From positions 26,095 through 90,094 of the forward strand of contig CALWHF010000007.1 of assembly GCA_944380305.1 (NCBI GenBank): a stretch of DNA of 64,000 nucleotides, read 5' to 3'. The DNA comes from an uncultured Christensenellaceae bacterium (GTDB taxonomy: Bacteria > Bacillota > Clostridia > Christensenellales > UBA3700). Below the pieces are notes generated by a model, which searched no databases, was not told the DNA's origin, and saw only the letters and a program-made list of their open reading frames with translations. This document shows, one piece after another, positions 40,489 to 50,200 of this stretch. Position numbers and translations under genes: made by a program. Within the stretch, counting starts at the first letter, position 1, and each line of letters starts with the position of its first letter.

Positions 40489-42402
40489 TTATTCGAGTTC
40501 GAACGCACCCGTATACAACTGGTAATACACGCCTTTCTGAGCGATCAGCTGATCGTGCGAGCCGCGCTCTATTATCCTGCCGTGGTCGAGGACCATTATC
40601 GCGTCGGAGTTCTGTATCGTCGAAAGTCTGTGCGCTATGACGAAGACCGTCCTGCCTTCCATCAGGTGATCCATGCCCTGCTGTACGAGTGCCTCGGTGC
40701 GGGTATCGATCGAAGACGTCGCCTCGTCGAGTATCAGCACGGGAGCGTTTGCGACCGCAGCACGCGCTATCGAGAGCAGCTGTTTCTGCCCCTGCGACAG
40801 GTTCGCGCCGTCGCCCGTCAGCATCGTATTGTAGCCCTCGGGAAGTCTGGTGATGAAGTCGTGCGCGTTGGCGAGTTTCGCCGCCGCTACGCATTCGTCG
40901 TCGGACGCGTCCAGCTTGCCGTATCGGATGTTGTCCATTATCGTGCCCGTGAACAGGTTGGTATCCTGCAATACCATGCCGAGAGATCTGCGCAGATCGG
41001 CTTTCTTGATCTTGTTGATATTTATGCCGTCGTACCTGATCTTGCCGTCCGCGATGTCGTAGAAACGGTTGATGAGGTTGGTTATCGTCGTCTTGCCCGC
41101 GCCCGTCGCGCCGACGAAAGCTATCTTCTGCCCCGGCTTCGCGTACAGCGAGACGTCGTGCAGGACTATCTTTTCGGGGACATAACCGAAGTCTACGTCG
41201 AACAGCTGAATATCTCCCTTGAGTTCCTGATAAGTGACCGAGCCGTCCGCCTTGTGGGGATGTCTCCACGCCCACTTGCCCGTACGGGTCGCGCTCTCGC
41301 GGATATTGCCCTTTTCGTCTATCTCGGCGTTGACCAGCGTGACGTAGCCGTCGTCGGTCTCGGGTTCCTGGTCGAGAAGTTCGAAGATACGTTTCGCACC
41401 CGCCGTACCCATGACGACCGAGTTTACCTGTATCGAGAGCTGACCGATGTTTATCGTGAACTGGCGGCTCATGTTGAGGAACGCGATTATCGCGCCCATC
41501 CTGATAGCCTGCGTTTCGAGCCCGGACAGAGACAGGTTGTGCACTCCTGCGAGAACGAGCAGACCTCCCACTATCGCGACGAGAACGTACAGGACGTGAC
41601 CTATATTGTTGATCGTGGGCATCAGCACGTTTGCGAATTTGTTTGCGTTTTCGCTGTCTTTGAAGAGTTGTTCGTTTATCTTGTCGAAGTCGCGTTTGGA
41701 CTGCTCTTCGTGACAGAACACTTTGATGACCTTCTGACCGTTCATCATCTCTTCGACAAAACCTTCGGTCTTGCCCATCGAACGCTGCTGTCTGATAAAG
41801 AATTTCGAGCTTCTGCCGCCCACGCTCTTGGTAACGAGGAGCATCGCCACGCAGCCGAGAGCAACGACGAGGAACAGCCATATGCTGGACTGCAACATGC
41901 TGACCACGAGCGTTATCAGAGCGACCGACGAATAGAACATCTGCGGAAGGCTCTGCGATACGAGCTGTCTCAGCGCGTCTATGTCGTTGGTATAGGTACT
42001 CATGATGTCGCCGTGCGTATTCGTGTCGAAATAGCGTATCGGCAGAGACTGCATCCTGTTGAACATCTCGAGTCTCATGTGCTTGAGGAATCCCTGCGTG
42101 ACGTACGCCATTATGCGGTTATATACGAACGAGCAAATGACGCCCAGAGTGAACACTCCCGCCATTATCAGCCCGATCTCGAGCATCGTGCCCTTTACCG
42201 CGTCCCAGCCGAGTTCGAGACCCGGGGTGACTACCTCGTCTATGATGACCTCGAGGAAGATCGACGAGCTTATCGCCGCGATAGCGTTTATCGCGATACA
42301 GATGACGACCGCGAGGAGTTCCCACTTGTAAAATCTGAACATGTATTTCAGAAGTCTGCCGAGGATCGGCATCGTTCCGTCCTTCTTGTCTGTCTTATTC
42401 AC
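40489..42402 (-). CDS. heterodimeric ABC exporter subunit (canonical ATPase)
   Basis: 637 residues from GTG 42402, eight bases after AGGAGG; it begins inside the partner's last codons. Six helices, then Walker A GATGAGKTT, signature LSQGQKQL and Walker B VLILDEATSSID with the catalytic Glu intact. An insertion precedes the ATPase domain (TGKWAWRHPHKADGSVTYQE). Pairs with the upstream subunit whose Walker B is degenerate, the pattern of BmrCD or TM287/288 multidrug exporters. Third gene of the MarR operon. Confidence 0.92.
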   Translation of the reverse strand: MNKTDKKDGTMPILGRLLKYMFRFYKWELLAVVICIAINAIAAISSSIFLEVIIDEVVTPGLELGWDAVKGTMLEIGLIMAGVFTLGVICSFVYNRIMAYVTQGFLKHMRLEMFNRMQSLPIRYFDTNTHGDIMSTYTNDIDALRQLVSQSLPQMFYSSVALITLVVSMLQSSIWLFLVVALGCVAMLLVTKSVGGRSSKFFIRQQRSMGKTEGFVEEMMNGQKVIKVFCHEEQSKRDFDKINEQLFKDSENANKFANVLMPTINNIGHVLYVLVAIVGGLLVLAGVHNLSLSGLETQAIRMGAIIAFLNMSRQFTINIGQLSIQVNSVVMGTAGAKRIFELLDQEPETDDGYVTLVNAEIDEKGNIRESATRTGKWAWRHPHKADGSVTYQELKGDIQLFDVDFGYVPEKIVLHDVSLYAKPGQKIAFVGATGAGKTTITNLINRFYDIADGKIRYDGININKIKKADLRRSLGMVLQDTNLFTGTIMDNIRYGKLDASDDECVAAAKLANAHDFITRLPEGYNTMLTGDGANLSQGQKQLLSIARAAVANAPVLILDEATSSIDTRTEALVQQGMDHLMEGRTVFVIAHRLSTIQNSDAIMVLDHGRIIERGSHDQLIAQKGVYYQLYTGAFELE

Positions 42403-44155
42403 GGTCCTCACCTCCTTTCTTCGCGTCGCCGCCTATCTTGTTCTGCGAGTAGTATACCTCCTGGTATACGGGGTTGCGGGCAAGCAGCTCTTCGTGCGTG
42501 CCCACGTCGCTCACCGTGCCGTTCTTCATAAGGATTATCTGATCCGACTCCATGACCGACGACACTCTCTGTGCGATTATGAATTTCGTCGTATCGGGGA
42601 TCTCTTCTTTGAACGCCTTTCTGATAAGCGCGTCCGTCTTGGTATCGACCGCGCTCGTCGAGTCGTCGAGAATGAGTATCTTTGGCTTTTTGAGAAGAGC
42701 GCGTGCAATACACAATCTCTGTTTCTGACCGCCCGACACGTTGGTGCCGCCCTGCTCGATATAGGTATCGTACTTGTCGGGGAAGGACTGAATGAAGTCG
42801 TCCGCCTGCGCAAGTTTGCAAGCTCTTACTATCTCCTCGTCGGTGGCGTCGGGATTACCCCAGCGCAGGTTTTCTTTTATCGTACCCGAGAACAAGAGAT
42901 TTTTCTGAAGAACGACCGAAACCTGGTTTCTCAGCGTCTTGAGGTCGTAGTCCTTTACGTTGACTCCTCCGACGTAAACCGCGCCTTCGGAGACGTCGTA
43001 CAGCCTCGGGATCAGGTTTACGAGCGAAGTCTTGCTGCTGCCCGTTCCGCCGAGGATACCTATCGTCTGCCCGCTCTTGATGTCGAGATTGACTTCCTTG
43101 AGCGCGCGACGCTCCGCGTTTTCGTTATACTTGAAAGACACGTTCTCGAATTTTACCGAGCCGTCCCTGACCTCGGTCACGGGATTTTCGGGATTGTGCA
43201 GAGTGCTTTCTTCAGTGACGACCTCGACGATACGCTCTGCCGAAGTGCGCGCTATCGAGAACATGACGAGCACCATGGAAAGCATCATAAGGCTCGACAG
43301 TATCTGCGCCGAATAGACTATAAGGCTCGACAGCTTGCTGCTGACGTTTACGTCGCCCTTGGTCAGACCGACCATGGGTCCCATGAAACATATAAACAGC
43401 GTCGCCGCCCAGAAACAGAACTGCATAAGCGGGTTGGAAAGCGCGATCAGCTTTTCGCCGCGTACGAAGTCCTTTTTGACGTTCTCGGCAGTAGCCGCAA
43501 ACTTATTTTTCTCGTAATCCTCTCTGACGTAGGATTTGACGACCCTTATACCCTTGATGTTCTCCTGTATCGACTCGTTCATCGCGTCGTATTTCTTGAA
43601 AACCTTGTCGAAAATAGGCCAGCTCTTTTTGAATATCACGAACAGTCCCGTTCCGAGCACGGGCACGAGCACAAGGAACATGAGCGAAACCGTCGGGTCG
43701 ATGAAAAACGCCATGATAAGCGAGAAGATAAGCATTATCGGGCTTCTGACCGCGACTCTTATCAGCATCATATACGCGTTCTGCACGTTGGTGACGTCGG
43801 TCGTCATTCTGGTGACGAGACTGGATGTCGAGAATTTGTCGATGTTCGCAAACGAAAAGTCCTGTATGTTGTAATACATGTCCTCTCTCAGATTGCGCGC
43901 GAATCCAGCGGATGCCGTAGCGGCGAACTTGCCCGCCAGCATGCCGAACAAAAGCGAAAACGCCGCCATGGCAAGCAGGATACCGCCCCAGAGAAATATG
44001 TTCTTCAGAGAATTGTCCTGCTGAATTCTGTCGAGCATTTCCACCATGTAAAGAGGCAGCACGCATTCCATTGCGACTTCGAACGTTACGCAAACGGGCG
44101 ACAAAATCGAAGTCTTTTTGTACTGCCGTATGGTCTTTGCCAAAGTCTTTAGCAT
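42395..44155 (-). CDS. heterodimeric ABC exporter subunit (degenerate ATPase site)
   Basis: 586 residues. Six membrane helices, Walker A GGTGSSKTS (the usual G before K is S), signature VSGGQKQR, Walker B ILILDDSTSAVD, where Asp replaces the catalytic Glu. This is the regulatory half of a heterodimeric exporter. It begins nine bases after the marR stop and overlaps the partner start. With MarR upstream, a drug or toxic-compound exporter induced by its substrate is likely. Confidence 0.92.
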   Translation of the reverse strand: MLKTLAKTIRQYKKTSILSPVCVTFEVAMECVLPLYMVEMLDRIQQDNSLKNIFLWGGILLAMAAFSLLFGMLAGKFAATASAGFARNLREDMYYNIQDFSFANIDKFSTSSLVTRMTTDVTNVQNAYMMLIRVAVRSPIMLIFSLIMAFFIDPTVSLMFLVLVPVLGTGLFVIFKKSWPIFDKVFKKYDAMNESIQENIKGIRVVKSYVREDYEKNKFAATAENVKKDFVRGEKLIALSNPLMQFCFWAATLFICFMGPMVGLTKGDVNVSSKLSSLIVYSAQILSSLMMLSMVLVMFSIARTSAERIVEVVTEESTLHNPENPVTEVRDGSVKFENVSFKYNENAERRALKEVNLDIKSGQTIGILGGTGSSKTSLVNLIPRLYDVSEGAVYVGGVNVKDYDLKTLRNQVSVVLQKNLLFSGTIKENLRWGNPDATDEEIVRACKLAQADDFIQSFPDKYDTYIEQGGTNVSGGQKQRLCIARALLKKPKILILDDSTSAVDTKTDALIRKAFKEEIPDTTKFIIAQRVSSVMESDQIILMKNGTVSDVGTHEELLARNPVYQEVYYSQNKIGGDAKKGGEDRE

Positions 44156-44164
44156 ATTTTTCTT

Positions 44165-44614
44165 CTACTCCTTTTGAGCGGATTCTCCGCCCAGATTATA
44201 TTTGCACCTTTCTATAAAAGAATAAAAAGTGTTTATCTCGTCTTTTGAAAACCCGCGCGTCAGCTGTGCCTCGGCGATGTTTATCGCATCTTCGCTCCTT
44301 CTCATATAGTCGCGCGCAAGCGGCGTGGGGATTATCTTCTTGAGCCTCCTGTCCTTGTCGCACTCCACTCTTTCTATCAGTCCTCCGCTCTCCATAGTGT
44401 TGAGGAGCTGCGTCATCGTGGAACGGCGTACGCGGAATTCGCTCTCGAGATCTCTCTGAAAAATATCATGTCCTTCGTGATGCGTAAAATATCCGAGCAC
44501 CCAGCCCTGCATGCCCGTCATCTGCTCGTTGGTACGCATAAATTCGGTAGAGTCTATGCACTGTTTCATCATACGCGCCAAAGTCTTTATCTCGTAGCCA
44601 AGATTTTTTCTCAT
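44165..44614 (-). CDS. MarR-family transcriptional regulator
   Basis: 149 residues. Winged helix-turn-helix with recognition segment DIFQRDLESEFRVRRSTMTQLLNTMESGGLIERVECDKDRRLKKI, flanked by dimerisation helices. Typical MarR length. Probably represses its own operon, including the two exporter genes: two near-identical 15-bp palindromes lie between its promoter and its start codon. Confidence 0.93.
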   Translation of the reverse strand: MRKNLGYEIKTLARMMKQCIDSTEFMRTNEQMTGMQGWVLGYFTHHEGHDIFQRDLESEFRVRRSTMTQLLNTMESGGLIERVECDKDRRLKKIIPTPLARDYMRRSEDAINIAEAQLTRGFSKDEINTFYSFIERCKYNLGGESAQKE

Positions 44615-44631
44615 CTCTTCACCGTTTTTTT

Positions 44632-44667
44632 GTTAGGTTTACTAACATTTTTGTTAGGATTACTAAC
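44632..44667 (-). promoter_or_regulatory. tandem MarR operators
   Basis: Plus-strand GTTAGGTTTACTAAC (44632-44646) and GTTAGGATTACTAAC (44653-44667), each a GTTAG-N5-CTAAC palindrome, centres 21 bp apart (two helical turns). The second abuts the -10 box, so binding would block polymerase. Confidence 0.88.
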
Positions 44668-44696
44668 ATTATATATAGAATAAAAAATATTGTCAA
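44668..44696 (-). promoter_or_regulatory. consensus promoter of the MarR/ABC-exporter operon
   Basis: Minus strand TTGACA (44696-44691), 17 bases, TATAAT (44673-44668): a perfect sigma-A promoter, kept in check by the adjoining operators. Confidence 0.92.
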
Positions 44697-44785
44697 CGGA
44701 TTTTGCTTAAAAATGCGAGAGCTTTGTTATGTTTTTTCTCTTTTCGTAGAAACTTCGAAACGGCGTCTTTATGCCTCTTTCCGAC

Positions 44786-44816
44786 AAAAAAAACGGGGCG
44801 CGATCAAACGCGCCCC
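44786..44816 (-). terminator. terminator of the oadB-oadG operon
   Basis: Minus strand GGGGCGCG-TTTGAT-CGCGCCCC, G, then eight T; about 20 bases past the small subunit's stop. Confidence 0.92.
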
Positions 44817-44834
44817 GACATGATGGCTGAAGGT

Positions 44835-45077
44835 TTATTCGGTTTTTCCGCCGTCTCCGCCGTTGCCGTTGTTTTCGAGCTCCGCCTTTTTCTTTTCGGC
44901 TGCCGCGCGGGCTTTGTTGCATATCGTGTTTATCGCCCACGACACGAAAAGTATTATCGCTATCGTAACGAATATCGCGAGCACGCCTTTCCACATTATC
45001 TCGAGGGATTTCAAAACGTTATCCTTGTTCATAGGGTCGAGATTGACAACCGCGGCAATTATAGAATACATATTCAT
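44835..45077 (-). CDS. OadG-like small membrane subunit
   Basis: 80 residues from ATG 45077 with GGAGGTG five bases upstream. One membrane helix (MWKGVLAIFVTIAIILFVSW) and a hydrophilic tail rich in Lys, Glu, Gly and Asn (KKKAELENNGNGGDGGKTE). Size, topology and position 13 bases after oadB fit the gamma subunit of sodium-pumping decarboxylases, which anchors the complex. The Zn-binding tail of enteric OadG is not evident. Confidence 0.75.
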   Translation of the reverse strand: MNMYSIIAAVVNLDPMNKDNVLKSLEIMWKGVLAIFVTIAIILFVSWAINTICNKARAAAEKKKAELENNGNGGDGGKTE

Positions 45078-45090
45078 ATTTTCACCTCCG

Positions 45091-46221
45091 TCAAGCAAGG
45101 ACCAGACCGATTATCAGTCCGCCCACTATCGCCGAGGCGATCTGCCCCGACACGTTCGCGCCTATCGCGTGCATAAGCAAATGGTTGCTCGGGTCTTCCT
45201 TCAGTCCCATCTTCTGTATGACTCTTGCCGACATCGGGAAAGCGGATATGCCCGCCGCACCTATCATCGGGTTGATCTTCTTCTTCGAGAAGATGTTCAT
45301 GACCTTCGCGAACATGACTCCCGCCATAGTGTCGAAAACGAACGCGAGAAGTCCGAGTCCGAGGATTATCGCGGTTTCCCAGGTCACGAAACTCTCAGCC
45401 TTCATCTGCGCCGCGATGGTTATGCCGAGAAGCAACGTTATCAGATTGGCGAGAATGTTCTGCGCGGTCTCGCTGAGAAGCCTGAGGACTCCGCACTCCC
45501 TGAGCAGGTTGCCGAACATCAGAAAACCTACGAGCGCGAGCGACTTGGGTGCGATGAGACCCGCAATGAGAGTGACAACTATCGGGAAAAGCACTTTGGT
45601 CGTACGCGAAACCGAAACGGGATTGTAGTCCATCCTTATGAGTCTTTCCTTCTTCGTCGTGCACATCTTGACGACCGCGGGCTGTATTATCGGCACGAGA
45701 GCCATATAAGAATACGCCACGACCGTGATCGCCCCCAGATATTTGCTGCCGAGTTTCATCGCCACGAGTATCGAAGTAGGTCCGTCCGCCGCGCCTATGA
45801 TACCTATCGCCGCCGCGTCGTTGATGCCGAAGCCTATCATCGTCGCAAGCAGTATCGTCAGGAAAATGCCGAACTGAGCCGCGCCGCCCAGCAGGAACAG
45901 TTTGGGATTAGACAGCAACGGTCCGAAGTCTATCATCGCGCCTATACCGATAAACAGAAGTATCGGCATAGCCTCGCTCGCCTCGACGCCGATCTCGAAC
46001 ATCCAGTCGATTATACCTGCCGCCACGACGTTGCCGTCCACCACTTCGTTCACCACGTTGGAAAGCGGGATATTTACCAGTATCGCACCGAAACCCATCG
46101 GAAGAAGCAGGGCGGGTTCCATATCTTTCTTTATCGCGAGAAAGATCAGAATGCCGCCTATCAGCCACATCAGCACATTCTGCCAGCTGACCTGCGAGAC
46201 GGATTCTATCAAAAAATCCAT
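45091..46221 (-). CDS. oadB: OadB-type sodium-ion-translocating decarboxylase beta subunit
   Basis: 376 residues from ATG 46221 (AAGGAG about ten bases upstream). In OadB, MmdB and GcdB the beta subunit couples decarboxylation of carboxybiotin to Na+ export. Family motifs include MPILLFIGIGAMIDFGPLL, IGIIGAADGPTSILVA (helix IV with the conserved Asp), NLLRECGVLRLL and GANVSGQIASAIVGG. No alpha (carboxyltransferase) or biotin-carrier gene lies in the window, so it may complete a complex encoded elsewhere or work alone. Expression appears to be governed by a riboswitch in its leader. Confidence 0.92.
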   Translation of the reverse strand: MDFLIESVSQVSWQNVLMWLIGGILIFLAIKKDMEPALLLPMGFGAILVNIPLSNVVNEVVDGNVVAAGIIDWMFEIGVEASEAMPILLFIGIGAMIDFGPLLSNPKLFLLGGAAQFGIFLTILLATMIGFGINDAAAIGIIGAADGPTSILVAMKLGSKYLGAITVVAYSYMALVPIIQPAVVKMCTTKKERLIRMDYNPVSVSRTTKVLFPIVVTLIAGLIAPKSLALVGFLMFGNLLRECGVLRLLSETAQNILANLITLLLGITIAAQMKAESFVTWETAIILGLGLLAFVFDTMAGVMFAKVMNIFSKKKINPMIGAAGISAFPMSARVIQKMGLKEDPSNHLLMHAIGANVSGQIASAIVGGLIIGLVLA

Positions 46222-46247
46222 AAGCAAAACACTCCTTTACGTTTATC

Positions 46248-46285
46248 AAAAAACCGCACCGAGCCGACGAACGGCTTAGTGCGGT
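46248..46285 (-). terminator. attenuator terminator in the oadB leader
   Basis: Minus strand ACCGCAC ... GTGCGGT with inner stem AGCCG/CGGCT, then six T, 27 bases before oadB's ATG and just upstream of its ribosome site. Its 5' arm includes the closing strand (CCGC) of the putative aptamer's P1 helix, so the two folds exclude each other. Confidence 0.85.
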
Positions 46286-46370
46286 CTCGTCATTTCAAAT
46301 TAAACCGGGAGAATATCTCCGTGTTAGCGATTTAATTGCGCGTTTCCGCGCCGACTACTCCCCGCGTCAG
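46280..46370 (-). ncRNA. yybP-ykoY (manganese) riboswitch aptamer upstream of oadB
   Basis: The leader shows the two hallmark segments of this class: GCGGGGAGTAG at its 5' end and ACGAGACCGC at its 3' end. GCGG pairs with CCGC to close P1 around GGAGTAG ... GAGA; inner hairpins (GCGCGGAAACGCGC, GGAGATATTCTCC) and an AACA-containing loop lie between. Aptamers of this class bind Mn2+ and usually turn genes on: ligand-stabilised P1 would prevent the terminator that follows. Identified by eye; no covariance model was run. Confidence 0.72.
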
Positions 46371-46384
46371 GGTTTTACACATAC

Positions 46385-46413
46385 ATTCTAATGTATTTGG
46401 CAAAATCTGTCAA
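46385..46413 (-). promoter_or_regulatory. promoter of the riboswitch-oadB-oadG transcript
   Basis: Minus strand TTGACA (46413-46408), 17 bases, TAGAAT (46390-46385). The transcript would begin about 46378, right before the aptamer, giving a 155-base leader. Confidence 0.82.
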
Positions 46414-46474
46414 GCGCGGATACGAAGCATAGCGATATTTTACTTTCGCGCCATGTTCCCGTCCGCAGACTCAG

Positions 46475-47077
46475 TCATTTTCCCTTTTTCGCTATCGACG
46501 GAAAACGTCCCTTGTCGCCCTCGGTTATCTCTCTTATGACCCTGCACGGATTGCCCGCCGCCATGACGCCCGACGGCACGTCCTTGGTGACAACGCTGCC
46601 CGCGCCTATCACGACGTTGCTGCCTATCGTGACCCCGGGGAGTATTGCCACGTTGCCTCCTATCCATACGTCGCTGCCTATCGTGACGGGCAGCGCGTAC
46701 TCCAGCCCCTCGTTTCTCTCGTCCTTGTCGATCGGGTGACCCGCGCAATATATACCGCAATTCGGCGCGAAAAACACGTTGTCGCCTATCGTGACGCGCG
46801 CGGTATCGAGTATCACGAGCCCGTGATTGGCATAAAAATTCTCGCCGACGAAAGTGTTGTAGCCGTAATCGCAATAAAACGGCGACTCTATCAGAAATTC
46901 GCCCTTTGTGCCGCCGAGTATCTCTTTCATCTTCGCTTTCCTTTCCTCTCTGTGCGACGGCAGAATATTGTTATACTCAAAGCACCTGTCTTTGACCCAC
47001 TCTCTTTCCTTAGTCAGTTCGGGGTCGTAATTTGGATTGTAGAAGAGCCCCGCTTTTCCCTTTTCTTTTTCTGTCAT
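46475..47077 (-). CDS. maltose/galactoside-type O-acetyltransferase
   Basis: 200 residues from ATG 47077 with AAGGAGG upstream. N-terminal Mac domain ([20 protein letters not shown]) and a left-handed beta helix of hexapeptide repeats. Catalytic His and acceptor loop lie in [21 protein letters not shown]; the [23 protein letters not shown] repeats and [11 protein letters not shown]-terminus are typical of Maa/LacA. Acetylates sugars with acetyl-CoA in the cytoplasm. Single gene. Confidence 0.93.
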   Translation of the reverse strand: MTEKEKGKAGLFYNPNYDPELTKEREWVKDRCFEYNNILPSHREERKAKMKEILGGTKGEFLIESPFYCDYGYNTFVGENFYANHGLVILDTARVTIGDNVFFAPNCGIYCAGHPIDKDERNEGLEYALPVTIGSDVWIGGNVAILPGVTIGSNVVIGAGSVVTKDVPSGVMAAGNPCRVIREITEGDKGRFPSIAKKGK

Positions 47078-47164
47078 GTCTTCCTCCTTTCGCGGCAGAT
47101 CCGCCCGATTTATATCACTATTATTATGATAACATTTTTTTTCGCGCGCGTATATACGGCAAAT

Positions 47165-47195
47165 AAAAAAGAGCCGCCGTCAAGCGACTCTTTTT
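47165..47195 (-). terminator. terminator of the InlB-repeat lipoprotein gene
   Basis: Minus strand AAAGAGTCGC-TTGAC-GGCGGCTCTTTTTT style hairpin with one G-T pair, then a T-run, just past the stop at 47207. Confidence 0.82.
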
Positions 47196-47206
47196 CGGTT
47201 TTATCG

Positions 47207-50200
47207 TCACAGACCGCTCTGTCCCGTCGTAACGGTGGAGCCTTCGGGCAGGCTCCAACCCGCGGGCTGTTCTACCGCGTCGGTCTTTATGTTGACCGCG
47301 GTATCGAATGCGTTTGCCTCTATCGTCGTCACGGTTGACGGTATGAAGATAGTCTCTATCGTATATCCGCTGAACGTGCCGTTCAGGATCGTACCGACGG
47401 GATACGCAACGTCGTTGAAGGTTATCGAGGACGGAATGGCGAACGACTTAAGCTCGGTGAAAACGCCGCTCTTACCTGCCTTGTACAGATGCGCGGTGCC
47501 GTCGGTCTTGGCAATAAACGTCAGATCGACTCTCGCCGCGATAATGCCGTTCCGGCCGTCTATCGTGGTCGAGACCTTTCCTTTCGCGCTCCAGTAGGTC
47601 GGCAGTTCGGTGCCGTTCTTCAGCAGAGTCTCGACCGCGCTGCCTATATTGCTGATGTCGATGCCGGTCAGAGAGGTCGTATAGTTCCAGCCCATCTTGT
47701 ATCCTATCAGACCCGAGCCGGTCGGAGCGGACGCCCTGCCCATAAACAGTTCAGCCTTGTTCGCACCCGTAAACGCGAAATAACCTATATCGTCGCAGGT
47801 CGCGGGAACGTAGACGTAGGTCAGATTGGTGTTCATCGCGAACGCGAGGTTTCCTATCGACTTCAGCCCTTCGGCAAGAGTCAGAGACTTCAGATTCGTG
47901 CCGTAGAAAGCCTGCTCGCCTATCTTGGTTATGCTTGACGGTATCGTGACCGAGGTCAGCAGCAATTCGTCCTTGAACAGCTGCGCACCTATCTCGGTGA
48001 CGGTATACTCTTTGTCGTTTACGGTCAGCTTTTCGGGTATCGTCAGATTGGTGACGTCGCCGAAGAAGACGTATTCCTGCGACAAAGCCGTCGCCTCTCC
48101 GCTGCTGCGGAGCAGATAGGTCACCTTATTCGAATCGGTATACAAGCCGTCGCAGTTCCATTCGAGGGTCAGCGATCCGCCGTCCGAGCTGTGCACGTTT
48201 GCCCAGAGCAGCGACCAGTCAGCATACTTTGTGGCGACTTCCATACCCTCAATGCCTCCCCATTCCAGTGCGGGACGGTTTCCGCTTTTTGCGGTGTCGT
48301 CTATCGCAAGATATATCGTCGCGGTAAGTCCGCTGAATATATACGAACCGAGCTTCTTATTCTTCCATTCGTTGGCGATGAACACGGTCGTCACGTTGCT
48401 CATTCCGCTGAACGCCGAACCAGCAAGCTCGGTTATCGTATATATGCCCGCATTGTCGCCGCTCTTTACCTCAACGGTGCTCACAGGTATCTCGACGGTC
48501 TTCTTCGTCGCGTTGACAAACTTCTGTATTATAGCAGTGTTGTCGGCAAGCAGGACATAGTTGTAATCTCCGACGGTCTCTATGCCTTTCACGTTGAAGT
48601 ATTTGTTTTTACCCGGTATACCGGAATCCCAGCCAGTATCGAACTGATCCAAACCTATATCCCAGCCACCGTCGTCTTCAGCCTCGCAGTAGACTATCAC
48701 CTTCTTCGCGACGTCTGCATCCTGAACCAATCCCCAGCTCTTGTCCATGGAACGGAACGCCTCGCCCGAGACCTGCACGCCGAGAGGCAGATATACCGCG
48801 GATATTTCGTCCTGCGTCCTTCCGTCGAAGATGCGAGAGTTGATCCTGCCTACCTTCTGCCTGTTGGCATAGGTCGGGATCTGGACAAAACTGTTCGAGC
48901 CGCCGTAATAATTGATATTGTTGCTGCTGTCGAACTCGAAGCCTTCCATCACGAGGTTGCCGTAAAGCACCATATCTCCCTGGACGTGACCGATGAGTTC
49001 TCCGTCTTCGTCGACCTCGGTCACTTCGCTCTTGAGCGGCAACGGAGTGTAGCCGTCGCCGTCCTTCAGATACCAGCTGTCCCAGATATAGTCGCCCGCG
49101 CTCATCGTGCGCTCTATCCACGAGCCGTATTCCATATTGACTTCGCCGTCGAGCGCGCCCGTCGTCATGTTGTAGAACGTGACCTTGTAGGCGCGTATCT
49201 TGCGCGAGTAATTCGCCGTAACCGTCATGTCGCCGTTGACCTCGAGCAAGCCGTCCCAGCCGCTGAACGTGAAGTCATACTTCGCCGTCGAAGGTCTCGT
49301 CGTGTCAATATCTGCGGGCACCTCGGGCTTGAGTCCGTAACCCGTCTGTATCGTCGTCGTGCGGTAATCCGCGCTGCCCGCATCGTCCACGTTGCCGTAG
49401 ACGAACGTGACGTTGTATTTGCGCAGTTCCTGCGAATAGGTCGCATAGACGACCGTGTCTCCGCTTATATCAGTCCATGCATCGGAATCCCAGCCCGCGA
49501 ACGTATATACCCACTGCGCGGTCATCTCCTTGGTCGGAGTCACGGGTTCGGTCGCCGATGTGCCGTAATCCACGCTCTGACTGCTGAGTACCGTCGTGCG
49601 GTCGTCGTCGTAGAACACTACCGTATATTGACGTATCGTTGCCTCGAAGTGCGCCTTGAACGTATAATCTGCGTCTACCGCGTTGACCATCGAGATCAGA
49701 TCTTCGTGCGAGATGAAATGCTCTGCGCCCTCTTTGTCGGTGTAATCCCAGCCCGTGAACGCGAACGTATGCGAGACGGTCTGCTGCTTGACTATCTGCG
49801 TCGTATCGGGCAAGACAAGCGTATCTTTTCCGTATCTGACGTACTGCACTTCGCTGAGCAAAGTCTTTCCGTCCTCTGCGACAAAACGCACCTCGTGGTA
49901 ATTCTCTACCGCGATATATTCTGCGTTTACCGTTATGTCCTTGGTCACGTTGAGCCAGTTTGCGTTCTCCCAGCCCTTGAAGATGTATCTCGTCGTTGCC
50001 GTCGCGCTCTTTTCGAGATTCTCGGTCGGCTCCTTCGCCGCATTGCCGTACTCTACCGTCTGCACGTCCTTGAGATTGTCGCCGTAGACGAACGTCACCG
50101 TGTAGCTGTTGACGGTCGCGGTATAGACGGCGGTCAGAGAGACCGCTGCGCCGACAGTCGTCCCGAGGTTCACGGTCGCGCCGTCAGCATCTGCCCAGTG

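Noticed and set aside
40555..44152. Two plus-strand frames above 600 codons
   Set aside because: Antisense to the two ABC exporter genes; composition is that of a reverse-strand shadow and no start signals are present.
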